Of a stretch of DNA of 64,000 bases, positions 54,767 through 63,069 are shown piece after piece. Location of the stretch: NCBI GenBank assembly GCA_020248915.1, contig JADCGP010000003.1, positions 186,001-250,000 on the forward strand, read 5' to 3'. The notes under the pieces were generated by a model. That model was not told the DNA's origin, did not search any database, and saw only the letters and a program-made list of their open reading frames with translations. Position numbers and translations under genes: made by a program. The stretch is from Rubrivivax sp. Lineage in GTDB: Bacteria > Pseudomonadota > Gammaproteobacteria > Burkholderiales > Burkholderiaceae_C. How positions within the stretch are numbered: the stretch's first letter is position 1; each line of letters begins with the position of its first letter.

Positions 54767-55321
54767 TCAGCGCCGCAGCGCCGCCGCCAGCAGGAGCCGG
54801 GCCTTCTCCCAGTCGCGGCGCACCGTGCGGTCGGTGACGCCCAGCGCGACGGCGATCTCGGTTTCCTTCATGCCGGCGAAGTAGCGCATCTCCACCACCT
54901 GCGCCAGGCGCGGCTCCAGGCGGGCCAGCTCGACCAGCGCCGTATCGACATCCAGGATCTCGTCCTCGGCCAGCGCCAGCTGCTCGCCCAGCTCGGTGGC
55001 CAGCGTCACGTGGACCGCGCCGCCCCCGCGGCGCTCGCTGCGGGCGGCGCGCACCGTGTCGACGATCACCGAGCGCATCGCCTGCGCCGCGTAGCCGAGG
55101 AAGTGGGCGCGGTCGCCCGGCGTCACGCGCTCGGCGGCCAGCAGCTTCAGGTAGCACTCGTGCACCAGCACGGTGGTCTCCATCACCGTGCCGCGGACGT
55201 GCCCCGACAGCCGGGCGCGGGCGATCCGCCGCAGCTCCGGGTACAGCGCGTGGAACACGGAGTCGAGCGCGTCGCGGTCGCCCGCCTTCGCGCGCTGCAG
55301 GAGTTGCGTGATGTCGCCCAT
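54767..55321 (-). CDS. ECF-family RNA polymerase sigma factor (PF07638/ECF43-like)
   Basis: This 184-residue sigma-70 factor of the ECF type has region 2 with AKAGDRDALDSVFHALYPELRRIARARL, then VMETTVLVHECYLKLL and HFLGYAAQAMRSVIVD. Region 4 is ARLEPRLAQVVEMRYFAGMKETEIA with the HTH ALGVTDRTVRRDWEKAR. Classical ECFs have a DAED-like acidic stretch in region 2.2; here it is METT at residues 47-50 (Thr49, Thr50). In Vibrio EcfP (ECF43) phosphorylation of a threonine at this spot by a linked Ser/Thr kinase activates the factor. The kinases here suggest the same. No anti-sigma gene is present. It starts at ATG 55321. Confidence 0.9.
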   Translation of the reverse strand: MGDITQLLQRAKAGDRDALDSVFHALYPELRRIARARLSGHVRGTVMETTVLVHECYLKLLAAERVTPGDRAHFLGYAAQAMRSVIVDTVRAARSERRGGGAVHVTLATELGEQLALAEDEILDVDTALVELARLEPRLAQVVEMRYFAGMKETEIAVALGVTDRTVRRDWEKARLLLAAALRR

Positions 55322-55382
55322 CGCCCTTCCGCGCGCCGGCCCGTCGCCGGGCGCGACCACGATGCTAGTGCGGCCCCGAGGG

Positions 55383-55754
55383 TCAGTTCGGCACCAGGAT
55401 GCGGGAGCAGGGCGGGGCCTCGGACTGGGTGAGCGCCGCCACGGCGTCGGCGCTGGCCGTGCGATCGGCCGACCGCAGCCAGCAGATCAGCGGCCGGCTG
55501 CCGTCGAGCCGCTGCCGCCAGTGCTGGGCCATCGCCAGCGCCGAGTCCGGCGACTCCATGCCCTGCAGGTCGAGCACCAGCAGGCCATGCTCGGGGCGGC
55601 GCGCGGGCGCGGCCCCCATGGCGACGAACTCGACGCGCGAGGGCGCCGCCACCGCTTCGGCCGCCTTCGCGGCGTTGGGGCTGCGGGCCTGAGCCGCGCA
55701 CGCAGTGGCCAGGATGCTGGCGACGAAGACGATCCGGGCGGAGGGCGAGTGCAT
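55383..55754 (-). CDS. Small secreted hypothetical protein
   Basis: This 123-residue exported protein has a signal peptide (ARIVFVASILATACAAQA). The mature part contains RPEHGLLVLDLQGME, MAQHWRQRLDG and LICWLRSADRT, with two cysteines. The family is unknown. It starts at ATG 55754. It is 61 nt upstream of and codirectional with the ECF gene, so it may be part of the regulated signalling unit. Confidence 0.65.
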   Translation of the reverse strand: MHSPSARIVFVASILATACAAQARSPNAAKAAEAVAAPSRVEFVAMGAAPARRPEHGLLVLDLQGMESPDSALAMAQHWRQRLDGSRPLICWLRSADRTASADAVAALTQSEAPPCSRILVPN

Positions 55755-55960
55755 GGGGCTTCCCTGTTTTTCGGGCGGCGGCAACGAACGCTTGCCCTCC
55801 CTGCCCATACGTGGCGCGCCGGCCAGGCCGGACATGCGTCGGCCGCCGCACTGCCACCCCCATCCTCCCGATTCGGGATGCGCCGGGAATCCCGCGCTGC
55901 CGGCGTTGGCTCTGCGCGAACGCGCTGCAGCCGCCCGGCGCGCCGCGATGATCAGCGCCG

Positions 55961-56599
55961 ATGCATCCGCAACCACCCACCCTGGCGCACGGTGCGCCGC
56001 CCGGCGTCGAGCAGGCGCCGGCGGCCAGCGCGGGCCGGCGCCGCCTGCTGCTCGCGGCCGCCGCGCTGCCCGCGCTGGCAATGCCCGCGGCCCGGGCGCA
56101 GGCGGCGGACGCCGCGTTCGAGTCGCTGCTGCGCCGCGGCGGCGTCTTCGCGCTGCGTCACGCGCTTGCCCCGGGCACCTTCGACCCGCCGGGCATGCGG
56201 CTCGACGACTGCAGCACGCAGCGCAACCTCAACGACGAGGGCCGCGCCCAGGCTCGGCGGATCGGCGCCTGGCTGCGCGAGCGCGGCCTGACGCCGGCGC
56301 AGGTGCGCTCGAGCCCCTGGTGCCGCTGCATGGACACGGCCACGCTCGCCTTCGGCAGCGCCGAGCCGTGGGAGGCGCTGGCGTCCCCGACTGGCAGCGC
56401 GCCGGCCGAACGCAGCCGGCGTCTGGCGGAACTGCGCTCCGCCCTCGAGCGCCAGCCAGCGGGCCGGCTCGAGGTCTGGGTGACGCATATGTTCGTGCTC
56501 TCCGACCTCGTCGGCGAGTCGACCGTGCCCGGCGAGGGCCTGGTCCTGGCCGCTGCGAACGGGCGGGTGCAGGTGCGCGGACGCGCGCTGCTTGGTTGA
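55961..56599 (+). CDS. Exported histidine phosphatase-family protein
   Basis: This 212-residue protein has an arginine-rich export signal (GRRRLLLAAAALPALAMPAARA), possibly Tat-dependent. A phosphoglycerate-mutase-like domain follows, with FALRHALAPG (catalytic RH), a second Arg in RSSPWCRC, and the C-terminal VTHMFVLSDLVGE (second His). The substrate is unknown. It starts at ATG 55961. It lies upstream of and codirectional with the PEP-CTERM gene but is separated by promoter elements. Confidence 0.85.
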   Translation: MHPQPPTLAHGAPPGVEQAPAASAGRRRLLLAAAALPALAMPAARAQAADAAFESLLRRGGVFALRHALAPGTFDPPGMRLDDCSTQRNLNDEGRAQARRIGAWLRERGLTPAQVRSSPWCRCMDTATLAFGSAEPWEALASPTGSAPAERSRRLAELRSALERQPAGRLEVWVTHMFVLSDLVGESTVPGEGLVLAAANGRVQVRGRALLG

Positions 56600-56637
56600 G
56601 CCGGCCGGGGCGGCGCCCAACCGCGCCGCCTGCCCGC

Positions 56638-56755
56638 AGGCGGGACAGTCACTCGGGAACTGTCGGGTTTCTTGACAACGTCGCGCGCCGTCCGCGAGGC
56701 GGGACAGTCACTCGGGAACTGTCGGGTTTCTTGACAACGTCGCGCGCCGTCCGCG
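56638..56755. repeat. Exact 59-bp tandem duplication with activator-like inverted repeats
   Basis: Units 56638-56696 and 56697-56755 are identical over all 59 nt. Each holds GACAGT-N9-ACTGTC, at 56644-56664 and 56703-56723. The inner repeat ends 77 nt upstream of the -24 element of the downstream gene, a usual range for an enhancer-binding protein of the sigma-54 type. A TTGACA in each unit has no fitting -10. Confidence 0.85.
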
Positions 56756-56800
56756 GCATGGCGCGCTCCAAACCATTGATCTTCTTACCTTGGTACGCGC

Positions 56801-56816
56801 TGGCCTGTTGTTTGCA
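56801..56816 (+). promoter_or_regulatory. Sigma-54 (-24/-12) promoter of the PEP-CTERM gene
   Basis: TGGCCTG-N4-TTGCA has GG at 56802-56803 and GC at 56814-56815, the invariant 10-nt gap of RpoN promoters, and matches TGGCACG-N4-TTGCW at nearly all bases. Transcription would begin near 56827, about 30 nt before the ATG at 56858, leaving an AAGGGGAG Shine-Dalgarno inside the leader. Confidence 0.75.
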
Positions 56817-56857
56817 TGTACTCGCTGCCAGATCAAACCATCCCAAGGGGAGTCCCA

Positions 56858-57679
56858 ATGAAGCTTCGTCATCACATCGCCGGCGGCGTGGTCGCCCTGT
56901 CCGCCGGCCTGTTCGCGGTCACGGCATCGGCCGGGCCGGTCATCTACAACCTGTCGCTGCCGAACATCAACACGTTCGACAACGTCATCATCGGCACCGG
57001 CTCCACCGTCGTCACCGCCCAGGTGGTGGAAGGCACGACCGTCTACAACTACACCGACAAGGACGGCAACCCGGCCACCGTCACCGTGGCACGGCCGGGC
57101 GGCGGAGCGGCGTCGATGGACTCCGGCTACTCCAGCGGCGGCCAGTCGCTGTCCGGCGCCGTCTGGGACATCGGCCCTCAGGCCAACCCGGCTGGCGGCG
57201 GCGTCGGCGGCAAGGCCAACATCCCGGGCTTCAACAGCGGCCTGACGTTCACGTTCTCGTCGCCGGTCAACGCCTTCGGCTTCGAGATCGGCGACTGGGC
57301 CACCTGCTGCACGGGCGGCAACCGCCCGGCCAACGTGCAGGCCGACTACGGCGTGCCGGCCCAGGGCTCGGGCCTGTGGATCGCCTTCGACGGCGGCGCG
57401 GCCACGCTGCCGGCCAACGCACTGAGCGCCAACGACAACCCGGGCGTCGTGGCGGCCGGCAGCTACACCAACTTCATCGGTGCCATCGATTCGTCGGGCT
57501 TCTTCAGCAAGGTCACCTTCTTCGGCGACGGCTTCGGGGAAGTCCTGTATGCGGGCGGCACGCTGCGCTTCGCCTCGGTGCCCAAGGGCTCGGTCGGCGT
57601 GCCCGAGCCGTCGGCCCTGGCCCTGGCCGGCCTGGCGCTGGTCGCGCTGGCCGGGCTGCGCCGCCGCCGCGCCGACTGA
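56858..57679 (+). CDS. PEP-CTERM sorting domain protein
   Basis: This 273-residue secreted protein has a signal peptide (HHIAGGVVALSAGLFAVTASA). The Gly/Asn/Ser-rich beta-type body contains GLTFTFSSPVNAFGFEIGDW. The C-terminal tripartite signal is VPEPSALALAGLALVALAGL then RRRRAD (248-273). Such signals are processed by exosortase EpsH/XrtA and are associated with exopolysaccharide production. It starts at ATG 56858 with an AAGGGGAG Shine-Dalgarno. Regulation is likely by RpoN with a PrsR-like activator at the doubled inverted repeats. A terminator follows at 57779. Confidence 0.93.
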   Translation: MKLRHHIAGGVVALSAGLFAVTASAGPVIYNLSLPNINTFDNVIIGTGSTVVTAQVVEGTTVYNYTDKDGNPATVTVARPGGGAASMDSGYSSGGQSLSGAVWDIGPQANPAGGGVGGKANIPGFNSGLTFTFSSPVNAFGFEIGDWATCCTGGNRPANVQADYGVPAQGSGLWIAFDGGAATLPANALSANDNPGVVAAGSYTNFIGAIDSSGFFSKVTFFGDGFGEVLYAGGTLRFASVPKGSVGVPEPSALALAGLALVALAGLRRRRAD

Positions 57680-57778
57680 TCGGGTGCGCCCTGGCGGGTC
57701 GCGGCGGCGCCGCTTCCCGCCCGGTGCCGCCTGAGGCCCAAGGCTTCCTGCGCAGCGCCCCGCGCGCGCGCATCGACG

Positions 57779-57800
57779 AGCCCGCCCGCCAGGGCGGGCT
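57779..57800 (+). terminator. Intrinsic-type terminator after the PEP-CTERM gene
   Basis: AGCCCGCCC and GGGCGGGCT form a perfect 9-bp stem with a 4-nt loop, followed by TTCGTCCTT. It is 100 nt downstream of the stop at 57679. Confidence 0.6.
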
Positions 57801-57919
57801 TCGTCCTTGGTGGGCCTCGCGCGCGCCGCGCACCCCCACCGCGCCACGCGCAGCGGCACCGCCGCAGCATCATCGGTACAGCGTCGCCGCGGCACCCACG
57901 CCGCCCTATGATGCGCCGC

Positions 57920-58477
57920 ATGGCCACCGACCCGAGCGCCGCGCCCGCGGAGTACATCCGCTCGCACATCCGCACCGTGCCCGACTGGCCCGAGCGCGGC
58001 GTGATGTTCCGCGACATCACGCCGCTGCTGGCCAACCCGCGGGTCTTCCGCGTGCTGATCGACCAGTTCGTGCACCGCTACTTCAGCCCGCGGCCCGACG
58101 CGATCGCGGGGCTCGACGCGCGCGGCTTCATCATCGGCAGCGTGGTGGCCTACGAGCTCGGCATCGGCTTCGTGCCGATCCGCAAGAAGGGCAAGCTGCC
58201 CTTCACGACGGTCGAGGAGACCTACGAGCTCGAGTACGGCAGCGCCACGGTGGAGGTGCACACCGACGCCGTGCGCCCCGGCGACCGCGTGGTGCTGATC
58301 GACGACCTGATCGCCACCGGCGGCACGATGATGGCCGGGCGCAAGCTGCTCGAGCGCCTCGGCGCCGAGGTGATCGAGGGCGCCGCCATCGTCGACCTGC
58401 CCGAGCTCGGCGGCTCGAAGAAGCTGCGCGAATCGGGGCTGGCGCTGTTCACGCTGGTGGACTTCGAAGGGGCATGA
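57920..58477 (+). CDS. apt: Adenine phosphoribosyltransferase
   Basis: This 185-residue enzyme salvages adenine to AMP with PRPP. Family sequences are [48 protein letters not shown], the PRPP loop [17 protein letters not shown], and the lid-like [10 protein letters not shown] start at ATG 57920; ATG 57908 or 57911 would add up to four residues. The stop overlaps the following Crp/Fnr start (ATGA). Confidence 0.95.
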   Translation: MATDPSAAPAEYIRSHIRTVPDWPERGVMFRDITPLLANPRVFRVLIDQFVHRYFSPRPDAIAGLDARGFIIGSVVAYELGIGFVPIRKKGKLPFTTVEETYELEYGSATVEVHTDAVRPGDRVVLIDDLIATGGTMMAGRKLLERLGAEVIEGAAIVDLPELGGSKKLRESGLALFTLVDFEGA

Positions 58478-59130
58478 CGACGCCATCGGTCGCGGAGCTC
58501 GCCGCGCACCCGTTGCTCGCCTCGCTCGGCGAGGCCCGCCTCGCGGCGCTGGCGAGTCGGTTCACCGTCGTCGAGCACCCCCGAGACGCGGTCGTCGCAG
58601 CGGAAGGGGATCGGCTCGCGCAGTTCCACCTCGTGCTCGCGGGCCGCGTGCAGTTCTTCTGGCGGGACGACGACGATCGCCAGGTCAAGCTCGGCATCGA
58701 TGGCCCGGGCAGCCACTTCGCCGACGCGACGCTGTTCGGGGAGCCGATCCTGATGTCGGTCGTCGCATTGGAGGATCTTCGCGTGGCGGCCATCCCGATG
58801 CCCGATCTCCACGCCCTGCTGCTCGAGCACCCGCAGGTCGGCGTCGCGTTGCTGCACGACGTGGTCGCGCGCCTGCGCCGCCTCGTCGTGCGCACCAAGG
58901 CGTTCACGATGAACGACGTCTACGGCCGCGTGCGCGAGCTGCTGCTCACCGCGGCCGAGGACTGCGACGGCCGGCGCGTCGCGATGCTGTCGCACGCCGA
59001 GATCGGCCACCGCGTCGGTGCCACGCGCGAGATGGTGGGCCGGGTGCTTCGCGACCTGGCGCGCGGCGGCTACATCGAGGCGGGTCGCGGCCGAATCACG
59101 CTGCTGCGTGCGTTGCCGGCGCGCTGGTGA
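58474..59130 (+). CDS. Crp/Fnr-family transcriptional regulator
   Basis: This 218-residue protein has an N-terminal cyclic-nucleotide-type beta-roll (residues 10-125, [27 protein letters not shown]). A dimerisation helix and a C-terminal winged helix ([24 protein letters not shown], about 170-195) follow. It lacks the Fnr N-terminal cysteine cluster and does not show the CRP cAMP-pocket RxSxxE pattern, so the ligand is uncertain. It is translationally coupled to apt. Regulated genes are not visible. Confidence 0.9.
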   Translation: MTTPSVAELAAHPLLASLGEARLAALASRFTVVEHPRDAVVAAEGDRLAQFHLVLAGRVQFFWRDDDDRQVKLGIDGPGSHFADATLFGEPILMSVVALEDLRVAAIPMPDLHALLLEHPQVGVALLHDVVARLRRLVVRTKAFTMNDVYGRVRELLLTAAEDCDGRRVAMLSHAEIGHRVGATREMVGRVLRDLARGGYIEAGRGRITLLRALPARW

Positions 59131-59190
59131 CGCGCCGGTAACGCGATGGTGACGCGCCGGTGACTTGCCGGTGACTTGCCGGTGAGGGGG
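59131..59190. repeat. Short degenerate repeats downstream of the Crp/Fnr gene
   Basis: GACGCGCCGGTAACGCGATGGTGACGCGCC-type units and two adjacent copies of GACTTGCCGGT lie in 60 nt between the regulator stop and the next gene. Each unit is about 11-13 nt, with a stop triplet TGA recurring. No terminator is seen. Confidence 0.4.
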
Positions 59191-59259
59191 AAGGAACGAA
59201 GGGCCTCGCGCGGCCAAAGTGCACTTTTTCCGTTGCTGCCGCGGCCGCACCGACGCCCA

Positions 59260-59517
59260 ATGCGCGCCATGGAAACGACCGATCTCGCTGGCTGGCTGGC
59301 CGCAGCGCTCACCTTCGGCACGTTCGCGTGCCGCGACGTCGTGCGCCTGCGGGTGTTTGCCGTGCTGGCCAACCTCGCCTTCATCGCCTACGCGGGCAGC
59401 GTCGGGCTGTGGCCGGTGCTGGTGCTGCACCTGGCGCTGCTGCCGCTGAACCTGCGCCGCCTGCTCGAACAGGGCCCGCTGCTGCAGCCGGCGCTGCGCG
59501 TCCCGGGGCGCCGCTGA
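59260..59517 (+). CDS. Small membrane protein, Popeye-like module
   Basis: This protein of about 85 residues has three helices (LAGWLAAALTFGTFAC, LRVFAVLANLAFIAYAGSVGLW and VLVLHLALLPLNLRRLL). The pattern matches the small membrane module that elsewhere precedes a cyclic-nucleotide-binding domain in Popeye-like bacterial proteins. Here it stands alone, downstream of a separate Crp/Fnr gene. ATG 59260 or 59269 may be used. It is 1 nt from the next gene. Confidence 0.65.
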   Translation: MRAMETTDLAGWLAAALTFGTFACRDVVRLRVFAVLANLAFIAYAGSVGLWPVLVLHLALLPLNLRRLLEQGPLLQPALRVPGRR

Positions 59518-59518
59518 G

Positions 59519-60508
59519 ATGGCCTCGACCCGAAGCGCCAGGCCGGGGGCCGGGCTGCGGCGCGCGCTGCTGCAAGGGCTGCTCGTCATGCTGCCGGCCG
59601 TGGCCTCGGCCCAGGGTACGCCGATCCGGATCCTGGTGGGCTTTCCGGCCGGCGGCGAGTCCGATCTCGTGGCCCGCCTGCTGGCCGACCGCATGGGCGC
59701 TGCGCTCGGCGCACCGGTGGTCGTCGAGAACCGGCCCGGGGCAGGCGGCCTGCTCGTCGTCGACGCCCTGAAGCAGGCCGCTCCCGACGGGCGCACGCTG
59801 ATGATCGCGCCGACCGCGTTGACGGTGTTCGCGCCGCTCACCCACTCGCGCCTGCGCTTCGACCCCCAACGCGACCTCGCGCCGGTCTCGCTGGTGGCCA
59901 ACTTCCAGATGGCGCTGGCGGTCGGGCCGGCCTCACCGGCGGCGACGCTGCAGGAGCATCTGGCGTGGGCCCGCATCGCGCCGACGCGGGCCACCTACGG
60001 CGTGCCGATCGCCGGCGGGCCGACGCACTTCTTCGGCGTGATGCTGGCCCGCGCCAGCGGCGTGCCGCTGGCGGCGGTGCCGTACCAGGGCGCCGCGCCG
60101 CTGACCAACGATCTGCTCGGCGGCCAGGTGCCGGCCGCCGTGACCGCGCTGTCGCAGGTGGCGAGGCACCACCGCAACGGCGCACTGCGCGTGCTCGCCA
60201 CCACGGGAACCAGGCGCTCGGCGCTGGCGCCCGACGTGCCGACCTTCGCGGAGCTCGGCTACGGCGCGCTGGAAGGCACCGGCTGGCAGGCCTTCCACAC
60301 GGTGGCCGGCACGCCGCGGCCGGTGGTGGAGCGTCTCGCCGCCGCGATCGCGCAGGCCGTTCGCGCGCCGGAGGCCGTCGAGCGGCTCGTGGCCATGGGC
60401 CTGGAGCCGGTCGGCAGCACGCCCGACGAACTGGCGACGCGCATAGCCGAGGACATCGCGCGCTGGGCGCCGGTGGTCAAGGCGTCCGGCTTCCGCGCCG
60501 ACGAGTGA
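59519..60508 (+). CDS. Bug-family (TctC) tripartite tricarboxylate receptor
   Basis: This 329-residue periplasmic binding protein has a signal peptide (LQGLLVMLPAVASA). It then shows PIRILVGFPAGGESDLVARLLADRM, VVENRPGAGGLLVVDALKQAAPDG, and PTHFFGVMLARASGVPLAAVPYQGAAPLTNDLLGGQVP. These receptors are greatly expanded in Burkholderiales and bind carboxylates or small organics. No TctA/TctB partner is present. It starts at ATG 59519, 1 nt after the preceding stop. Confidence 0.93.
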   Translation: MASTRSARPGAGLRRALLQGLLVMLPAVASAQGTPIRILVGFPAGGESDLVARLLADRMGAALGAPVVVENRPGAGGLLVVDALKQAAPDGRTLMIAPTALTVFAPLTHSRLRFDPQRDLAPVSLVANFQMALAVGPASPAATLQEHLAWARIAPTRATYGVPIAGGPTHFFGVMLARASGVPLAAVPYQGAAPLTNDLLGGQVPAAVTALSQVARHHRNGALRVLATTGTRRSALAPDVPTFAELGYGALEGTGWQAFHTVAGTPRPVVERLAAAIAQAVRAPEAVERLVAMGLEPVGSTPDELATRIAEDIARWAPVVKASGFRADE

Positions 60509-60563
60509 CCAGGCCCACCGGCGCCTTCGGCGAAGCAGTCACCCCATCGAAAGGAGAACCCCC

Positions 60564-61385
60564 ATGCAGCGACGTGAATGGATGCGGGGCGCCGCCGGCC
60601 TCTTCGGTGCAGCCGCCGTGCTCGGCACGGGCTGCGCGAGCCTGGGCGAAGCGCCGGCATCGGCCGTGCGGCAGAGCCTCGCGCCCAGCGGCCGGCTGCG
60701 CGTCGGCTTCCTCGCGTCGCCGTTGTACGCGAGCCGCCCCGCGGCCGGCAGTGAGTGGGCCGGCGTGGCCGTCGACCTCGGCCGGGAGCTGGCCGCGCGG
60801 CTCGGCGTTCCGTTCGAGCCGGTGGTCTCGACCACCGTGCCGGCCCTGCTCGCTGGCGGTAGCACGGCCCAGTGGGACGTCGTGCTCACCGGCAGCACCG
60901 CCGAGCGCGCCGCGGCGCTGGACTTCACTGCGCCGTACATGGAGGTCGAGTGGGGCTACCTGGCGCGCGCGGATGCAGCCTTGGCCGACGCCGGCTCGAT
61001 CGACCGCGCCGGGGTTCGCGTCGGCGTCGTCGAGCGGGCCTCGGCCGATGCGCTGCTGTCGACCTCCCTGCGGCAGGCGACGCTCGTGCGCGTTCCGAGC
61101 GTCGCCGGGCTGCCGGAGCTGCTCGACAGCGGCCGTGCCGACGTCGTGGCCGCGACGAAGGCGACGTTGCACGCCTCGGCACGGCAGCGGTCGGACTGGC
61201 GACTCCTGGGAGGCCGACTGTTCGCCGAGCCGATCGGGATGGCCGTCCCCAAGGGGCGCGACGCCGTGGCGGCGCGCACCCTCGCGGCCTTCGTCGAACG
61301 CGCCAAGCGCGATGGCCTCGTCGCCCGGGCCATCGAGCGGGCGGGCCTGCACGGGGTGATCGTCGCGGCCGCGGCGGCGGGCTGA
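60564..61385 (+). CDS. Amino-acid-type ABC solute-binding protein (SBP_bac_3)
   Basis: This 273-residue secreted protein starts MQRREWMRGAAGLFGAAAVL with a twin-Arg-like N-terminus. A possible lipoprotein cysteine lies at GTGCAS. The mature part has GRLRVGFLASPLY, GVAVDLGRELAARLGVPFEPV, WDVVLTGSTAERAAALDFTAPYMEV and a second-lobe VRVGVVERASAD. The ligand is unknown. A strong AGGAGA Shine-Dalgarno precedes ATG 60564. No permease or ATPase is adjacent. It converges on mnmE with a 30-nt gap. Confidence 0.88.
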   Translation: MQRREWMRGAAGLFGAAAVLGTGCASLGEAPASAVRQSLAPSGRLRVGFLASPLYASRPAAGSEWAGVAVDLGRELAARLGVPFEPVVSTTVPALLAGGSTAQWDVVLTGSTAERAAALDFTAPYMEVEWGYLARADAALADAGSIDRAGVRVGVVERASADALLSTSLRQATLVRVPSVAGLPELLDSGRADVVAATKATLHASARQRSDWRLLGGRLFAEPIGMAVPKGRDAVAARTLAAFVERAKRDGLVARAIERAGLHGVIVAAAAAG

Positions 61386-61415
61386 AGCGCCACGGGTCGG
61401 CGGCGGATGCCGCCA

Positions 61416-62813
61416 CTACTTGCCGATGCAGAAGCGCCCGAAGATCTGCCCCAACAGGTCTTCGGTGCCGAACTCGCCGGTGATCTCCTGCAGCGCCTCG
61501 TGCGACGAGCGCAGCTCCTCGGCCAGCAGGTCGAGCGCGGCGTCGCGGCGTGCCGCGTGGGCCTGCGCCTCGGCCAGGTGCGTGCACGCGCGCTGCAGCG
61601 CGTCGACGTGGCGCGCGCGGGCGATCATCAGGCCCTCGGCGCCGGGCTGCCAACCGGCTTCGCGCAGCAGCGCCGCGCGCAGCGTATCGAGGCCAACGCC
61701 CGTGCGGGCCGAGAGCGTGAGGCTGCCCGCGGGCAAGGCGCCGGCATCCCCCGCGTCGGCCTTGTTGAACACCTCGAGCACCGGCACGCCCGCCGGCAGC
61801 CGCGGCCGGATCGCGGCGTCGCCCTCGCGGTAGGCGGGCTCGTCGAGCCGCGTGAGGTCGTGCAGGAAGATCACGACGTCGGCGCCTTCGATGGCCTGCC
61901 AGCTGCGGCCGATGCCGATGCGCTCGACCTCGTCGTGCGCCTGCTCGTCGCTGCGCAGGCCGGCGGTGTCGGTCACGTGCACCGGCACGCCTTCGATCTG
62001 GATGGTCTCGGCCACGCGGTCGCGCGTGGTGCCGGGGATCGGCGTCACGATCGCCAGCTCGGCGCCGGCCAGCGCGTTCAGCAGCGAGCTCTTGCCGACG
62101 TTGGGCTGCCCTGCGAGCACGACGCGCAGCCCTTCGCGCAGCAGCGCGCCCAGGCGCGCGCGGCCGAGCGCGGCATCGAGCGCCGCGGCGATGGCGTCGA
62201 GGCGCTCGCGCGCCTTCGCCTTCTCGAGGAAGTCGATCTCCTCCTCGGGGAAGTCGAGCGTGGCCTCGACCAGCGTGCGCAGCTCGACGATGCGTTCGGC
62301 CAGCGCGTGCACCTCGCGCGAGAACGCGCCGTCGAGCGACCGCGCGGCCGAGCGCGCAGCGGCCTCGGTGCTGGCGTCGATGAGATCGGCCACGGCCTCG
62401 GCCTGCGCGAGATCGAGCTTGCCGTTGACGAAGGCGCGCTGCGTGAACTCGCCGGGGTCGGCCAGGCGCGCGTTCGGCTGCGTGGCCTGCAAGGCCTGCA
62501 GGCAGCGCGCCAGCAGCAGCTGCAGCAGCACCGGGCCGCCGTGCGCCTGCAGCTCGAGCACGTCCTCGCCGGTGTAGCTGGCCGGCGCCGGGAAGTGGAT
62601 GGCCAGGCCGCGGTCGAGCGGTGCGCCGTCGGCGCCCAGGAAGGGCAGCAGCGTGGCCGTGCGCGGCGCGAGCGGGCGGCCGCAGACGGCGTCGATCAGC
62701 GTCGACAGGTCGCGCCCCGACGCGCGCACGATGCCCACCGCGCCGCGGCCGGGCGCGGTGGCGATGGCGACGATCGGGTCGGAGGGGCGGCCCAGCAGGG
62801 CGGCGGCGCGCAT
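61416..62813 (-). CDS. mnmE: tRNA modification GTPase MnmE
   Basis: This 465-residue GTPase works with MnmG in wobble-uridine modification. Visible are the N-terminal formyl-THF-binding domain with [14 protein letters not shown], the G domain with [11 protein letters not shown] (P-loop), [15 protein letters not shown] and NKAD, and the C-terminal helical domain ending FCIGK (the catalytic Cys motif). It starts at ATG 62813. It follows yidC in the order found near the replication origin, while mnmG is at the other end of the window. Confidence 0.97.
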   Translation of the reverse strand: MRAAALLGRPSDPIVAIATAPGRGAVGIVRASGRDLSTLIDAVCGRPLAPRTATLLPFLGADGAPLDRGLAIHFPAPASYTGEDVLELQAHGGPVLLQLLLARCLQALQATQPNARLADPGEFTQRAFVNGKLDLAQAEAVADLIDASTEAAARSAARSLDGAFSREVHALAERIVELRTLVEATLDFPEEEIDFLEKAKARERLDAIAAALDAALGRARLGALLREGLRVVLAGQPNVGKSSLLNALAGAELAIVTPIPGTTRDRVAETIQIEGVPVHVTDTAGLRSDEQAHDEVERIGIGRSWQAIEGADVVIFLHDLTRLDEPAYREGDAAIRPRLPAGVPVLEVFNKADAGDAGALPAGSLTLSARTGVGLDTLRAALLREAGWQPGAEGLMIARARHVDALQRACTHLAEAQAHAARRDAALDLLAEELRSSHEALQEITGEFGTEDLLGQIFGRFCIGK

Positions 62814-63069
62814 GTTCGGGCGATTCTGTCGCGCGCCGCCGGGGACGCGGTGCCCCCGACGGGAAGATGGCGCGGGTGGAGCGGCGGGCGGCAGGTGATG
62901 GGCCCCCGCCTTCGGCTCCCGAGCCGGCCTGTTGGGGCCGGGTCATCCCGCATGGCTGTACTGTCGTCCGCGGCGCCCCGCGGCTCAACCCCTGGACGGG
63001 GGGCTGTCGTCCCGCGGCGTGACGAGCCTCACGCCGGCCCGCGGGATCGCACGCCCGCCGAGCGGGCCG

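Noticed and set aside
56672..56736. TTGACA in each 59-bp repeat as a sigma-70 -35 element
   Set aside because: No acceptable -10 lies 16-18 nt downstream (the DNA is all GC), and the -24/-12 promoter fits better.
62814..63069. Possible gene between mnmE and yidC
   Set aside because: The 256-nt spacer has only low-complexity frames with no protein character.
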